Positions 34,820 to 43,990 of a stretch of DNA of 64,000 nucleotides are shown here, piece by piece. The position numbers were made by a program, and so were the translations under genes. The notes under the pieces are model-generated. The model was not told where the DNA came from and searched no databases. It was given only the letters and a program-made list of their open reading frames with translations. Positions within the stretch are counted from its first letter, which is position 1, and every line of letters begins with the position of its first letter. Origin of the DNA: Hathewaya massiliensis (GTDB lineage Bacteria > Bacillota > Clostridia > Clostridiales > Clostridiaceae); assembly GCF_902143515.1 (NCBI RefSeq), contig NZ_CABFVD010000001.1, forward strand, positions 124,001 through 188,000. The letters run 5' to 3'.

Positions 34820-35905
34820 TTAACTTAATAAGTCATTGTAAATTTTATTAATTTCATTAAAGTTATTTTCTATATTATAATTTGCCTTAACAAATTCTCT
34901 TCCTGCTGTTCCCATAGTTATTCTTAACTCTTTATCATTTACTAATTTTTCTAGGGCTACTTTAAGATCATCTATATCTTCCTTCTCCACTAATAAACTA
35001 CTTATATTAGGGCATGTAGCCTCTGGTAAACCACCAACATTTGAAACTATAACAGGAATACCACAAGATTGTGCTTCTACTGCTGCTACTCCAAAACTTT
35101 CACTATCCAAAGTTGAAGGAAAAACCGCAATATCAAAATTATTGAAAGTTTTTACAACCTCATCTCTATTTAAGAATCCTAAAAATTTAACCTTATGTTC
35201 TATCTTTAGTTCTTTACATAAATTAACTAAATATTCTTTTTGACTTCCTTTTCCTGCAATCTCTAACCTAACCTTAGAGTTTTTTTCCGCAACTTTAGCA
35301 AAAGCCCTTATTAAGTATTCAATTCCATACTTGGGTTCTAAAGCTTTTATAGTACCTATTACTAGTTCATCCCTATTATACTTTTGATCCTCTTTTTCTG
35401 GCTTAAAAATATCAATATCAACCCCAAATGGAGTTACATAAATTGACTTATCCGTATATAAACTAGTTTCCTGCGCCATAACACTACTAGTTGATAGTAT
35501 TCTATCAGCTTTAGATAAATTGTATTTAAGTAGTATTTTATTAATTATGGTTTTTCTTGGAAAATCAAAGACATCACTTCCCCATACAGACAAAACATAA
35601 GGATGAAAATTGCTTAGGGCTCCTAGAAATCCATAGCTAGTAGCATAATGTGCATGAACTATATCTGGATTTATTTCCCTTATAAGCTTTTTTACTTTTT
35701 TTCTATAGGTTAAGTATTCTAACTTTTTAAGGTTATTTTTATTTCTAATTTTATCTAAACTTACATCAAAAGAATACACCTTTACATTTGGAATAACCCC
35801 TTCATTTAAAGAAATCACATATACCTCATGTCCTCTATCTTTAAAGAAAGCACAAAGTTTTTTAGTGTGTATACTATTTGCATCAGATAAAAAACATATT
35901 TTCAT
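34820..35905 (-). CDS. Family 4 glycosyltransferase
   Basis: 361 residues, GT-B fold. It begins MKICFLSDANSIHTKKLCAFF. It has the donor-side block ESFGVAAVEAQSCGIPVIVSNVGG and the acceptor-side HAHYATSYGFLGAL. It is cytoplasmic and acts on a lipid-linked or nucleotide-linked acceptor in the locus. The specific sugar cannot be read. It lies 24 nt after the previous glycosyltransferase gene. Confidence 0.88.
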   Translation of the reverse strand: MKICFLSDANSIHTKKLCAFFKDRGHEVYVISLNEGVIPNVKVYSFDVSLDKIRNKNNLKKLEYLTYRKKVKKLIREINPDIVHAHYATSYGFLGALSNFHPYVLSVWGSDVFDFPRKTIINKILLKYNLSKADRILSTSSVMAQETSLYTDKSIYVTPFGVDIDIFKPEKEDQKYNRDELVIGTIKALEPKYGIEYLIRAFAKVAEKNSKVRLEIAGKGSQKEYLVNLCKELKIEHKVKFLGFLNRDEVVKTFNNFDIAVFPSTLDSESFGVAAVEAQSCGIPVIVSNVGGLPEATCPNISSLLVEKEDIDDLKVALEKLVNDKELRITMGTAGREFVKANYNIENNFNEINKIYNDLLS

Positions 35906-35929
35906 TTAATCTCCTCCATAAGGATAATG

Positions 35930-37033
35930 CTATAACTTACTCAAATCCTCTATTATCTTTTGAGCTCGACAATCCCAAGTATTTTCTTCTAATACTTTAC
36001 TTATATTTTGTTCCTTTTCAGCTATTTCATTCTTAGAGATATTATAAAAAAACTCTGATAGTTTATCCTTATTATATCCTAACTGCCATCCTATATTTTT
36101 CTTTGAGACAAAATCTCCTGCCACAGTATCTTCTACAGACAATATTGGCTTTCTATATCCTATATAAGTGAACAATTTTAATGGCATAGCAAATTCCCAA
36201 TAACCAGTGGGTTTAATATATAAATTCATTATATCAAAATTCTTAGCTATGTTATATACTTCTTTCCCATCTTTATGTATGATTTCTATCCTATTATTCA
36301 AGAACTTACTATACTCTTTCTCATTGGCTTTCCACTCATTTTCTCTACAACAAACAGTTAAATATAAATTTTTATTTTCATTTACAACTTCAAAAAGTAA
36401 CTTCAAATTATATAGCTCTTCGTTTATTCCACCTACATAAAAAATTTTAATTATATCCTTATTTTCTTTTTCCTTTATACAATAACCTTCACTCTCATCG
36501 CTTCCTGGAGGTAAATTTTCGATTTTACCCGTAAAATCCAAATTTAAATATTTAAACATTTCCATTGAAGGCAAATATAAAACATCTACTAATTCTTTAT
36601 ATCTTTTAAGGTCATATTCATAAAATAATTTAGAAATCACTTGTTTAAGAATATTAACCTGATTTTTATATTGAGGAAATTTCCAATGAATATCTCTATA
36701 AAAAAGCCCAATTGGAATGTTTTCCTTTGAACAATATTTTAGAAATCCAAAATCTAAAAAAGGATATTTAGGCAAATGATTTTTTTCTGTTAACAATGTT
36801 GGCATAGTAGAACTCTCACTATATAAAAAATCGTATTTTACTCCATTTTTTATATTTCTTTTTATATTCTCTATGGAGTTTTTTCTCTCCTTGCCATATC
36901 CCTCTACAACTTCTACATTGTACTCATTATTTTTAAGTCCTTCTATTATTTTTATTGGTCTAATATTGGTTCCTGACTTAACTTTATGATTTATTTTATA
37001 GGGCACATGAAAAATACAATTTTTAGAGTTCAC
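35930..37033 (-). CDS. Glycosyltransferase-like protein
   Basis: About 368 residues, beginning NSKNCIFHVPYKINHKVKSG after the start codon. GTG 37033 is chosen because AAAGGA lies 9 nt upstream; ATG 37042 sits directly on that site and the longer frame to 37117 runs into the preceding gene. It has GT-B-like features such as FYVGGINEELYNLKLLFEVV and MPLKLFTYIGYRKPILSVEDT, but no classic EX7E block. The fold assignment is likely; the reaction is unknown. It overlaps no gene and follows the Wzy-like stop by 17 nt. Confidence 0.7.
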   Translation of the reverse strand: MNSKNCIFHVPYKINHKVKSGTNIRPIKIIEGLKNNEYNVEVVEGYGKERKNSIENIKRNIKNGVKYDFLYSESSTMPTLLTEKNHLPKYPFLDFGFLKYCSKENIPIGLFYRDIHWKFPQYKNQVNILKQVISKLFYEYDLKRYKELVDVLYLPSMEMFKYLNLDFTGKIENLPPGSDESEGYCIKEKENKDIIKIFYVGGINEELYNLKLLFEVVNENKNLYLTVCCRENEWKANEKEYSKFLNNRIEIIHKDGKEVYNIAKNFDIMNLYIKPTGYWEFAMPLKLFTYIGYRKPILSVEDTVAGDFVSKKNIGWQLGYNKDKLSEFFYNISKNEIAEKEQNISKVLEENTWDCRAQKIIEDLSKL

Positions 37034-37050
37034 TGTTATCATTCCTTTTA

Positions 37051-38418
37051 TTATAAATTTTCCTCTAAGCTTTCTCTGTTTCTTAATACTATCATATTTA
37101 TAATAGCAAAAATCCAAAACTCTTTAAAATATATAAAACCATATCTTCCTGAAATTAAACAATTAGATACTATACACATCCAAGCTAAAAATTCTATGGT
37201 AAATAAGCCCTTGTTTATTTTAAATGTAATTATTAATTGTATTAATATTATAATCCATATGCAAAGTTCAATTACAAGTCTAATTATACCACCATCTATA
37301 AGGTCTACTAAAAATAAATTATGAGGATGACTTCCTCCCAATTTTGGTTTTTTATTATTACCATATAGTTTTTCTATGTTACTGCTATACTTATCTACAT
37401 ACATGTAAGAAGAGTATCCTGAACCTCTTCCTATTAAATAATCTTTTAGTTTAAATGTCTTTATTTCTGTAAATGCCAAATTCCAAATAACTTTTCTACT
37501 ATTTAAGGCACTTCCTTTATATATGGTCTTGTACGTATTGTTAACATTATATGGTTCTGCCTCTTCACGTATATCCTCGTATTTTTGTACATTTTCAGGT
37601 AAATTAGCACCATCTTTATAAAGATTTGTTACTACATTATTTAATCCTAAACTTACTCCCAATACTACAGAAATTGAAATAATTATAGGTAAAACACTTT
37701 TAAAATTCAAATTTTCTTCCATATAAAGCTTCCAAAAATAATATGCTATAACAACTAAAGAACTTATAAGTAATAGAATTACTCCTCTTCTAGAACCACC
37801 ATTATATATAATAGGTACTGTAAGAAAAGAAGTTAAAGTGAACAATATGATTCTTTTTCTTAAACTTTCTATATTTTTAATTATAACTATTGATAACGCA
37901 AAGGTTCCTGTTAAAATTGCTGTTGCAGCTAAATTATAATCCTTTATCAAAGCTATTCTTCCATAAAAAGGTACAATAAGATTTATTAAGCCAAAATAAG
38001 CCAAAATAGAACATACTGATATCATAATTGATCCTATACCTAGAACTACAAATACTTTATTTAAATCTCTTCCATTGTCTATAAATAAGTACATAATTAA
38101 AGCAAGTATATACATTTGACCAATTACTACATACTTTATTAAAGCATATTTTTTTACAGGTGAATAAGCTATATTTATTATGTCTACAAGTATATATATA
38201 TTTATTAAGATAAAAATCAATTTATTTAATCTACTATTAGAAAAAATTTTTTTAACCGCAACTTCTCTATTTTGTATAAAATAAATTATACTTAAAAGTA
38301 ATGAAACCACTAATAGTATTTGATGAACAGGTATAGAGAAATTAAACACCAAGTCCATCCAAGTAAAAAATACAGTAATTAATATAAGATTTACAATATA
38401 TTCAATTTTTACGCTCAT
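37051..38418 (-). CDS. O-antigen polymerase/ligase-like membrane protein
   Basis: 455 residues with about 12 transmembrane helices. An extracytoplasmic loop holds LIGRGSGYSSYMYVD and GGSHPHNLFLVDLIDGG, the HPHN motif of Wzy/WaaL proteins. It is the third such protein in the locus. It most likely polymerises the repeat built by the glycosyltransferases on either side. It lies 34 nt after the deacetylase-like gene. Confidence 0.82.
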   Translation of the reverse strand: MSVKIEYIVNLILITVFFTWMDLVFNFSIPVHQILLVVSLLLSIIYFIQNREVAVKKIFSNSRLNKLIFILINIYILVDIINIAYSPVKKYALIKYVVIGQMYILALIMYLFIDNGRDLNKVFVVLGIGSIMISVCSILAYFGLINLIVPFYGRIALIKDYNLAATAILTGTFALSIVIIKNIESLRKRIILFTLTSFLTVPIIYNGGSRRGVILLLISSLVVIAYYFWKLYMEENLNFKSVLPIIISISVVLGVSLGLNNVVTNLYKDGANLPENVQKYEDIREEAEPYNVNNTYKTIYKGSALNSRKVIWNLAFTEIKTFKLKDYLIGRGSGYSSYMYVDKYSSNIEKLYGNNKKPKLGGSHPHNLFLVDLIDGGIIRLVIELCIWIIILIQLIITFKINKGLFTIEFLAWMCIVSNCLISGRYGFIYFKEFWIFAIINMIVLRNRESLEENL

Positions 38419-38452
38419 AAAAAATCCTCCATATAAAATACAATTACAAAAA

Positions 38453-39997
38453 TTAAAATGTTTTTGCTATAACTTCTTCATATTCATATACTCTCTTTTT
38501 AACACTTTCTATATTTCTAATTATGCCTCTTCCACTAGCAACAGAACAAGGCTTTTTCTCAATATACTCTAAAATTTCACCATATACATAAGCCCATTGT
38601 CTCCAAAGTGGATTGAGCTCATCAAAGGAAGAATTGTGCCATAAGATTGTAAATACCCCACCATAGTTCTCAACTGTAGACATCAATTCCTTAACTCTTA
38701 GTATACCCTCTTTGGGTTTTAAATTACTATAATTACTTCCTGCCAAAGTTACATCCATTACAATAAGAGGGATTTCCCATATATCTATTATTTTATTTTC
38801 TAATAAATCATAAGGCTTATAAGGAAAACAATATCCTGCTCTAAAGCCTTCCCTATCAGCATATCCTAAAGTTGTATCATAATTTAGTTTAACTGCTTCT
38901 TGCAATCTCCATGTATATGGTGCTTGAAACCTTAGATAATGTTGCCTACATCCATAGGGTTTTTCCCTTATTATTTTATCTAAAATTTCCTTTTCTTCTT
39001 TCATCAAATCTATATCATTATAACTATTGAAGCTTGCATGATATCCTGCTTCAAAATTGTTTTCTTCCACATACCTTATAAGGTTCTTTATTCGTTCATC
39101 ATAAACCTTATAATAATTGTCCACCTTAGAAGTTCCACCACTCATGAAATAAAAACTTGATGTAAACCCTTTTTTCTGCTCTAAATCCATTATATCTTTT
39201 ATGTTCCAATAAGGATCATTACTATAGTTTACCTTACTTTTAACGAATAAGCCTAAATTACTTAAAAATTTATTAGGAGATTTTTCCTTTAATAAATATC
39301 TAGCAGAATTTCTTATTTCTTTTTTAAAAGATGTATATTTAAATACCATGTCCACATCATGAGTTAAACAAACTGAAAATTTATTATTTCCCCACCAATT
39401 TTTTCTAAGATACCCCAGTTTAAATTCATCTATTATATTCCATAAAAATTCCACATATTCATTTACTATAGGTCTATCTAAAAAATCATTTTTATATGCA
39501 AGAGATTGTAACGCAGAAAATCTATTGTGAGGATCTTCTCTTTCTTCTAAGGCGCTTACTACTTCTTCCATCCTTGTAAGTATAAAGAATGAATCTGATA
39601 TAAAGTCAAAATTCGTTTCATAACTCAAACTATGATTTTCATAAGTCCTTTTTAAATATATTGTATCTTCTTTAGAAAACAAAGAAATAAACTCTCCGTA
39701 ATTATGTATATCAAACTTCTGAACCTTAATATTTTCAAACACTGTTTCCTTCATATAGGAATTAGAATTAAATAATCCATTGCTATCTTTTATTTTTATA
39801 TTATATTTGAATTCAGGCAAATCATAGCTACTTTCATTATCTTTTAAATAACTTATTAATATATCTTCTGTATTAATATTTATATTTTGTGTTTTGTCTA
39901 ATATTTTATAATCAAAACCTAAATTTAAAAATATAGTTTCAAAAACATATGATATCTGATTAATGTAATTTTTGTTTTGGATATATAGATATATCAT
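38453..39997 (-). CDS. Polysaccharide deacetylase-like protein (NodB-type fold, uncertain)
   Basis: 514 residues without a signal peptide, so probably cytosolic. The C-terminal half has NodB-like features: FSVCLTHDVDMVFKYTS with paired Asp, FEAGYHASFNSYND with a His, and FTILWHNSSFDELNP. The N-terminal half (1-190) is a separate domain of unknown function. Related proteins occur in capsule and S-layer glycan loci. It may de-N-acetylate or otherwise hydrolyse a nucleotide- or lipid-linked sugar. It starts just downstream of the terminator that closes the B12 cassette. Confidence 0.7.
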   Translation of the reverse strand: MIYLYIQNKNYINQISYVFETIFLNLGFDYKILDKTQNININTEDILISYLKDNESSYDLPEFKYNIKIKDSNGLFNSNSYMKETVFENIKVQKFDIHNYGEFISLFSKEDTIYLKRTYENHSLSYETNFDFISDSFFILTRMEEVVSALEEREDPHNRFSALQSLAYKNDFLDRPIVNEYVEFLWNIIDEFKLGYLRKNWWGNNKFSVCLTHDVDMVFKYTSFKKEIRNSARYLLKEKSPNKFLSNLGLFVKSKVNYSNDPYWNIKDIMDLEQKKGFTSSFYFMSGGTSKVDNYYKVYDERIKNLIRYVEENNFEAGYHASFNSYNDIDLMKEEKEILDKIIREKPYGCRQHYLRFQAPYTWRLQEAVKLNYDTTLGYADREGFRAGYCFPYKPYDLLENKIIDIWEIPLIVMDVTLAGSNYSNLKPKEGILRVKELMSTVENYGGVFTILWHNSSFDELNPLWRQWAYVYGEILEYIEKKPCSVASGRGIIRNIESVKKRVYEYEEVIAKTF

Positions 39998-40034
39998 AGA
40001 ATTCTCCTCACAAATACATGTTATATTTTAAAAG

Positions 40035-40074
40035 GGTATCTATAGATAATTTAACCCTCTTGTCTATAGATACC
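40035..40074 (-). terminator. Terminator after B12-fold / ATP-grasp / opine dehydrogenase cassette
   Basis: Arms 40035-40046 and 40063-40074 form a perfect 12-bp stem with a 16-nt loop. On the minus strand CCC-TTTT-AAAA follows, a modest T run. It lies 7 nt past the stop at 40081. Confidence 0.65.
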
Positions 40075-40080
40075 ATAAAA

Positions 40081-41715
40081 TTATAATTTACCTACTAATC
40101 CCTTAATTCTTTCTTTTTCTGTAAGCACATTATCTTTATCATCTACAAGGACATGATATCCATCTTTAATTCTTACATTTACAGCACCTTTGCAGTCTCC
40201 AAATCCTTTTAAACATGGAGCATCAATTATTCCTAATTTTACTGCATTAGAAATAACTTCAGGTTGGATTAATGGATTTTCATAATCTTGACCTATCTTA
40301 ATAATACTATTTATTATTTCCATAGCCTCTTCTTTTAAAGTTTCTTTTCTGTCATAAACCCTCTTATCTGCCATAAAATCTGGAATACCCTGCTTTGCTA
40401 TTAAATATGATCGTTTAGCTATTTTTACAGATTCAATTATTTCCTTAGGAGTAGCTCTATCCACAGCTTCACAATAAGAAACCACATGTATTATATCTGG
40501 ATCTAAATATGTTCCATAGAAGATCTCATTAGCAAGTTGGGCCTTTGCAGCATCCATATCCGCTGGATATGATAATAAGCCTGGTCTTACCATTCTAATA
40601 ATCTTAAAGTCTTCAGATTCTAAGTCTTTAAGTAGTTCCACCTTAGCCATCATTTTAGCTATATCCATTTCTGGGGATATAGTTGGAGGATTACTAAGCA
40701 TATATTGCATTATAAAATCTTTAACTCCTAATTCCTTTGCATTATAAGCTACTATATAAGACATAGCTACTTCTAAGGCATCATGTGCAAACCTTAAAGC
40801 CCATTGATGTGACTCATTTATTTCAACTGGAATACCATTTTCAGCATTCCACTTTATAGCCTCTTGATTTTCTCTCATGGCATCTTTAAGCTTTCTATCT
40901 GATCTTCTATCTATTTCAGAATACCAAGTTAGAGGAATAGCTGCCCAAGCATTATTTATGGTTCTCTTTAATATCTTTGAAAACTCTAATAGATGCTCAG
41001 TTCCTGAATAACATCTTAATAAAGGATAGTTACCTCTTCTTGTAGCTTCATACATACGAACTAAATCTTCTTCTTTTCGAATAGGTGCTCCACCTGCACC
41101 ATTTTGCCTAATATCCATTCCCTCAGGATTAAAGTAAAATTGCTGACAATTTTGATCTGGAGCTAGGGAAATAATATCTAGTAGTTTAGAATCTGCTAAA
41201 GTCTTAATCCCTTCTTCTGTTTCTTCCAAAGTACCTAGTCCTATATGATGCCTGAAAAGCGGGTATGGTTTTTTGTATTCTAGTCTTTCCCTAAGTCTTT
41301 GAGGTGGCATTCCTCCCAACTTTTCCTTATTGTAAGTATCTCTTAAAAATAAAATACTTTCCTCTGGCTCTTCAGAACCATCAAAAACCTTCTTTATAAA
41401 GGAAAATTTTCTTGCAACTTCTGCAGTTTCTATGGTACCACCGAAGGAATAAATAATCCCTTCTAATAAGTTATTTTCTATTAACATACCCTCTAAGTCT
41501 TTTAATAACTTTTCTGTAGATTCCTTACTTAATCTATATCCTATAGAAACTATATGCGGCTGAATTTCTTTTATAGCATTAATTAACTTTTCTAAAGGTA
41601 CCGCAGCTCCCATATAGGTAGTATCATAACCTTCTGCATCAGCCATTTGTGTAAATTTAAAAGCTCCTGCTACGTGAACACAACTTCCTATGGCTGCAGA
41701 TATTAACTTTTTCAC
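40081..41715 (-). CDS. Cobalamin-binding-fold enzyme of unknown reaction
   Basis: 544 residues from GTG 41715. Residues 1-140 read as a B12-binding Rossmann domain like glutamate mutase S: IGSCVHVAGAFKFTQMADAEG, then HIVSIGYRLS and YSFGGTIET. The base-off motif DxHxxG appears as C12-V-H14-V-A-G17: the lower-ligand His and the Gly are kept, the Asp is Cys. Residues about 150-500 form a second domain, probably a TIM barrel, with QNGAGGAPIR, LLRCYSGTEHLLEF and INESHQWALRFAHDA; I do not recognise its family securely. It could be a carbon-skeleton mutase or methyltransferase, or may no longer bind B12. It is 5 nt after the ATP-grasp gene. Confidence 0.7.
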   Translation of the reverse strand: MKKLISAAIGSCVHVAGAFKFTQMADAEGYDTTYMGAAVPLEKLINAIKEIQPHIVSIGYRLSKESTEKLLKDLEGMLIENNLLEGIIYSFGGTIETAEVARKFSFIKKVFDGSEEPEESILFLRDTYNKEKLGGMPPQRLRERLEYKKPYPLFRHHIGLGTLEETEEGIKTLADSKLLDIISLAPDQNCQQFYFNPEGMDIRQNGAGGAPIRKEEDLVRMYEATRRGNYPLLRCYSGTEHLLEFSKILKRTINNAWAAIPLTWYSEIDRRSDRKLKDAMRENQEAIKWNAENGIPVEINESHQWALRFAHDALEVAMSYIVAYNAKELGVKDFIMQYMLSNPPTISPEMDIAKMMAKVELLKDLESEDFKIIRMVRPGLLSYPADMDAAKAQLANEIFYGTYLDPDIIHVVSYCEAVDRATPKEIIESVKIAKRSYLIAKQGIPDFMADKRVYDRKETLKEEAMEIINSIIKIGQDYENPLIQPEVISNAVKLGIIDAPCLKGFGDCKGAVNVRIKDGYHVLVDDKDNVLTEKERIKGLVGKL

Positions 41716-41720
41716 CTATC

Positions 41721-42917
41721 TCACCTCTTTAAAAATTTTGAGACCCTTCTTTTAAAATCACTTTCAGTTATATGTATTTTAAATTTCAAGCAGTCCCCTT
41801 TATTTTTTCTAGGATCTATAACCTTATTATGTTGTATAAGTTCTTTAACAACTTTTTTCTTTTCTATGTTATCTATATTCTTAATTACTTCTTTAAGAGG
41901 TATTACAGTCCACAATAACTGTTGCTTACCTTCAACATACTGTAAATCCTTATTTAAAACCATATCATCCACCATCATTTTAAATAAATTTACTCCACTT
42001 AAATATGAAGAATAGTTCCACATACCTGGTCTAGGATTTACTTCAATTAATTTAAAAGTATCATCTCTATGGTCATATTTATACTCTACATTAGTTATAC
42101 CATAATACTTACATACTGTTAAAAGTTTTTTTGTAGGTTCTATTAATCTATTTTCATAGCATATCATGCCTGAAGTTATGGTTCCTGCTTCCTTAGGATA
42201 TTGAGTTAATTTATGTCCAATAGAAACCCCTTTTAAATCACAATCCTTTTTACTACTATAAGTAGTAATGGTATATAAATTTTCTATTCCACCTGGTATA
42301 TATTCTTGTAATATAAAAGTGCTTTTATATCCATTCTCAAATTTTTCCGTAAGGTAACTTTCCAGTTCTTCAAAATCCTGAAAAACCATATTCCTCTTTT
42401 CTGAAGGAAAAGCTGATATAAATTCTACTACTTCTGTAGGTTTAACAAGTATTGGAGTCTTTAAATGGCTCTTAATTCCTTCTATGTTATGTTTATTACA
42501 TAAGAATGTTTTTGGATATTTAACTCCAAGTTCATCACAATATTTATAAAGCTTATCCTTAATAGTTAGTTTTTCTATTATATCCCATTCTGGAAAAGAG
42601 AACTTATAATATTTTTCTAACTCGCTTCTATGTTTTACTAGAGAAATTAACCATTCATCTTTTGTAGTTATTATAATTGGAGTTATATTTTTTTGCTTTA
42701 AATTCTGACCTAACTTTATAATTTCTTCTATAAAATCTTCTTCATAAACCTTAGGATCTTTTACTAGCTTGTGCTCACAAAGATCTGAATAGTAACAAAT
42801 ATTTTTTACATGGTCACAAACCAAAGATTTTATTTTATATTCATTATAAAAAGTTCTAACTATACTGTAGGCATTTACATAACCGCCAAAAATTACTGGA
42901 ATAAAGTTCATTTGCAT
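41721..42917 (-). CDS. ATP-grasp carboxylate-amine ligase
   Basis: 398 residues. The ATP-grasp fold shows PILVKPTE for ATP binding, FILQEYIPGG, and the Mg-binding EVNPRPGMWN (Glu and Asn). The N-terminal PVIFGGYVNAYSIVRTF is typical of PylC/carbamoyl-phosphate-synthase-like ligases. The family activates a carboxylate as an acyl phosphate and joins it to an amine. The substrates are unknown; a cassette partner or a uronic acid sugar is possible. Its ATG overlaps the opine dehydrogenase stop by about 10 nt. Confidence 0.82.
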   Translation of the reverse strand: MQMNFIPVIFGGYVNAYSIVRTFYNEYKIKSLVCDHVKNICYYSDLCEHKLVKDPKVYEEDFIEEIIKLGQNLKQKNITPIIITTKDEWLISLVKHRSELEKYYKFSFPEWDIIEKLTIKDKLYKYCDELGVKYPKTFLCNKHNIEGIKSHLKTPILVKPTEVVEFISAFPSEKRNMVFQDFEELESYLTEKFENGYKSTFILQEYIPGGIENLYTITTYSSKKDCDLKGVSIGHKLTQYPKEAGTITSGMICYENRLIEPTKKLLTVCKYYGITNVEYKYDHRDDTFKLIEVNPRPGMWNYSSYLSGVNLFKMMVDDMVLNKDLQYVEGKQQLLWTVIPLKEVIKNIDNIEKKKVVKELIQHNKVIDPRKNKGDCLKFKIHITESDFKRRVSKFLKR

Positions 42918-43942
42918 AGCATCTCCTTGTTAAATCTCCTACCTAAGTTAATAAAATCATAGTCCATTAATAGGGAAGCAAAATCTATTACAGCCTTTAT
43001 ATATTTTAGCTCTATTCCAAACTCTTTACCCGTATAATATATAGGTACAAGCCCCGTACTTATATCATCATAAATATATCTATGTTCTATAGTGTCTGGA
43101 GAAGCTATGTTCTTATAGGCTTCTATTTCATTTATGCTTTCATAGACTGAAGCTCCACTGGACCCATACTCTCTATTTAACCATGTTAGTAGGGATATAT
43201 ACTGGCATCCTATTTTCTCACAAACAATTTTTCTCTCAGCATCTACATTCTCTATATATTTAACTACAGTTGGAGAAAATCCTTCTGTGTAATATTTAAA
43301 TTTACTCCCACTTTCAATTCTAGCTAAATTAAGTATTGTAGGAATAGGATGCAGCAAAGCACCTATATTATTTAAAGTTACCTTAAAGTAATCTTCTTCA
43401 TAAACGAATTCTGGAATTATAGACTGAATATAATCTATATGTTCTTTTTCTAACTTATCGAAATGAGAATATAGAACCTTAGCTTTTAATCCGTGAATAT
43501 ATAATTTATTTTTATTTATTCTGCAAGCATGTAAAATAGTTTGAGTTTCTATACAGGTTGGACAAAAACCTCTTAGTTCTTTAATTTTTTCTGAAAAAAC
43601 TAAACTTCCATAAGTTCTACCTGGCATTAAAATAAAAACTTGGTCTTCTCTTATGAATGGAGCTACTATTTTAGCTATATCAATATGTGCATTTCCTGGA
43701 GTAACTACAAAAATATATTTAGCATTACATATGGCTGATTCTATGTCATTTGTAAGTTTCGTTATTCTTATATTGTTTACTGAATTTTCTTCAACCTTAG
43801 TAACTTCTACTATGTTATTGTTATCTTCTATATTTTTTATTCGGTCCTCTGTCCTGTTCCACACAGTAGTCTTTATGCCCTTTTCTTCTAAATAAGTAGA
43901 AATGGCAATTCCCCCATTGCCTGCTCCTAAAACTGCTATCAC
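42908..43942 (-). CDS. Opine dehydrogenase family enzyme
   Basis: About 344 residues. The NAD(P)-binding motif VLGAGNGGIAIS is at the N-terminus. The opine dehydrogenase domain has NNIGALLHPIPTILNLARIE, with the catalytic His, and HRYIYDDISTGLVPIY. Known members reductively condense an amino acid with a 2-keto acid to an N-carboxyalkyl amino acid. GTG 43942 is preferred because GGAG lies 8 nt upstream; the GTG at 43951 abuts it. It is the first gene of the three-gene cassette, following a flippase gene by about 48 bp. Confidence 0.87.
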   Translation of the reverse strand: MIAVLGAGNGGIAISTYLEEKGIKTTVWNRTEDRIKNIEDNNNIVEVTKVEENSVNNIRITKLTNDIESAICNAKYIFVVTPGNAHIDIAKIVAPFIREDQVFILMPGRTYGSLVFSEKIKELRGFCPTCIETQTILHACRINKNKLYIHGLKAKVLYSHFDKLEKEHIDYIQSIIPEFVYEEDYFKVTLNNIGALLHPIPTILNLARIESGSKFKYYTEGFSPTVVKYIENVDAERKIVCEKIGCQYISLLTWLNREYGSSGASVYESINEIEAYKNIASPDTIEHRYIYDDISTGLVPIYYTGKEFGIELKYIKAVIDFASLLMDYDFINLGRRFNKEMLCK

Positions 43943-43990
43943 ACATATCACTCCATTTCATCTTAATCTTATTTTCATCCTATTTTAATC

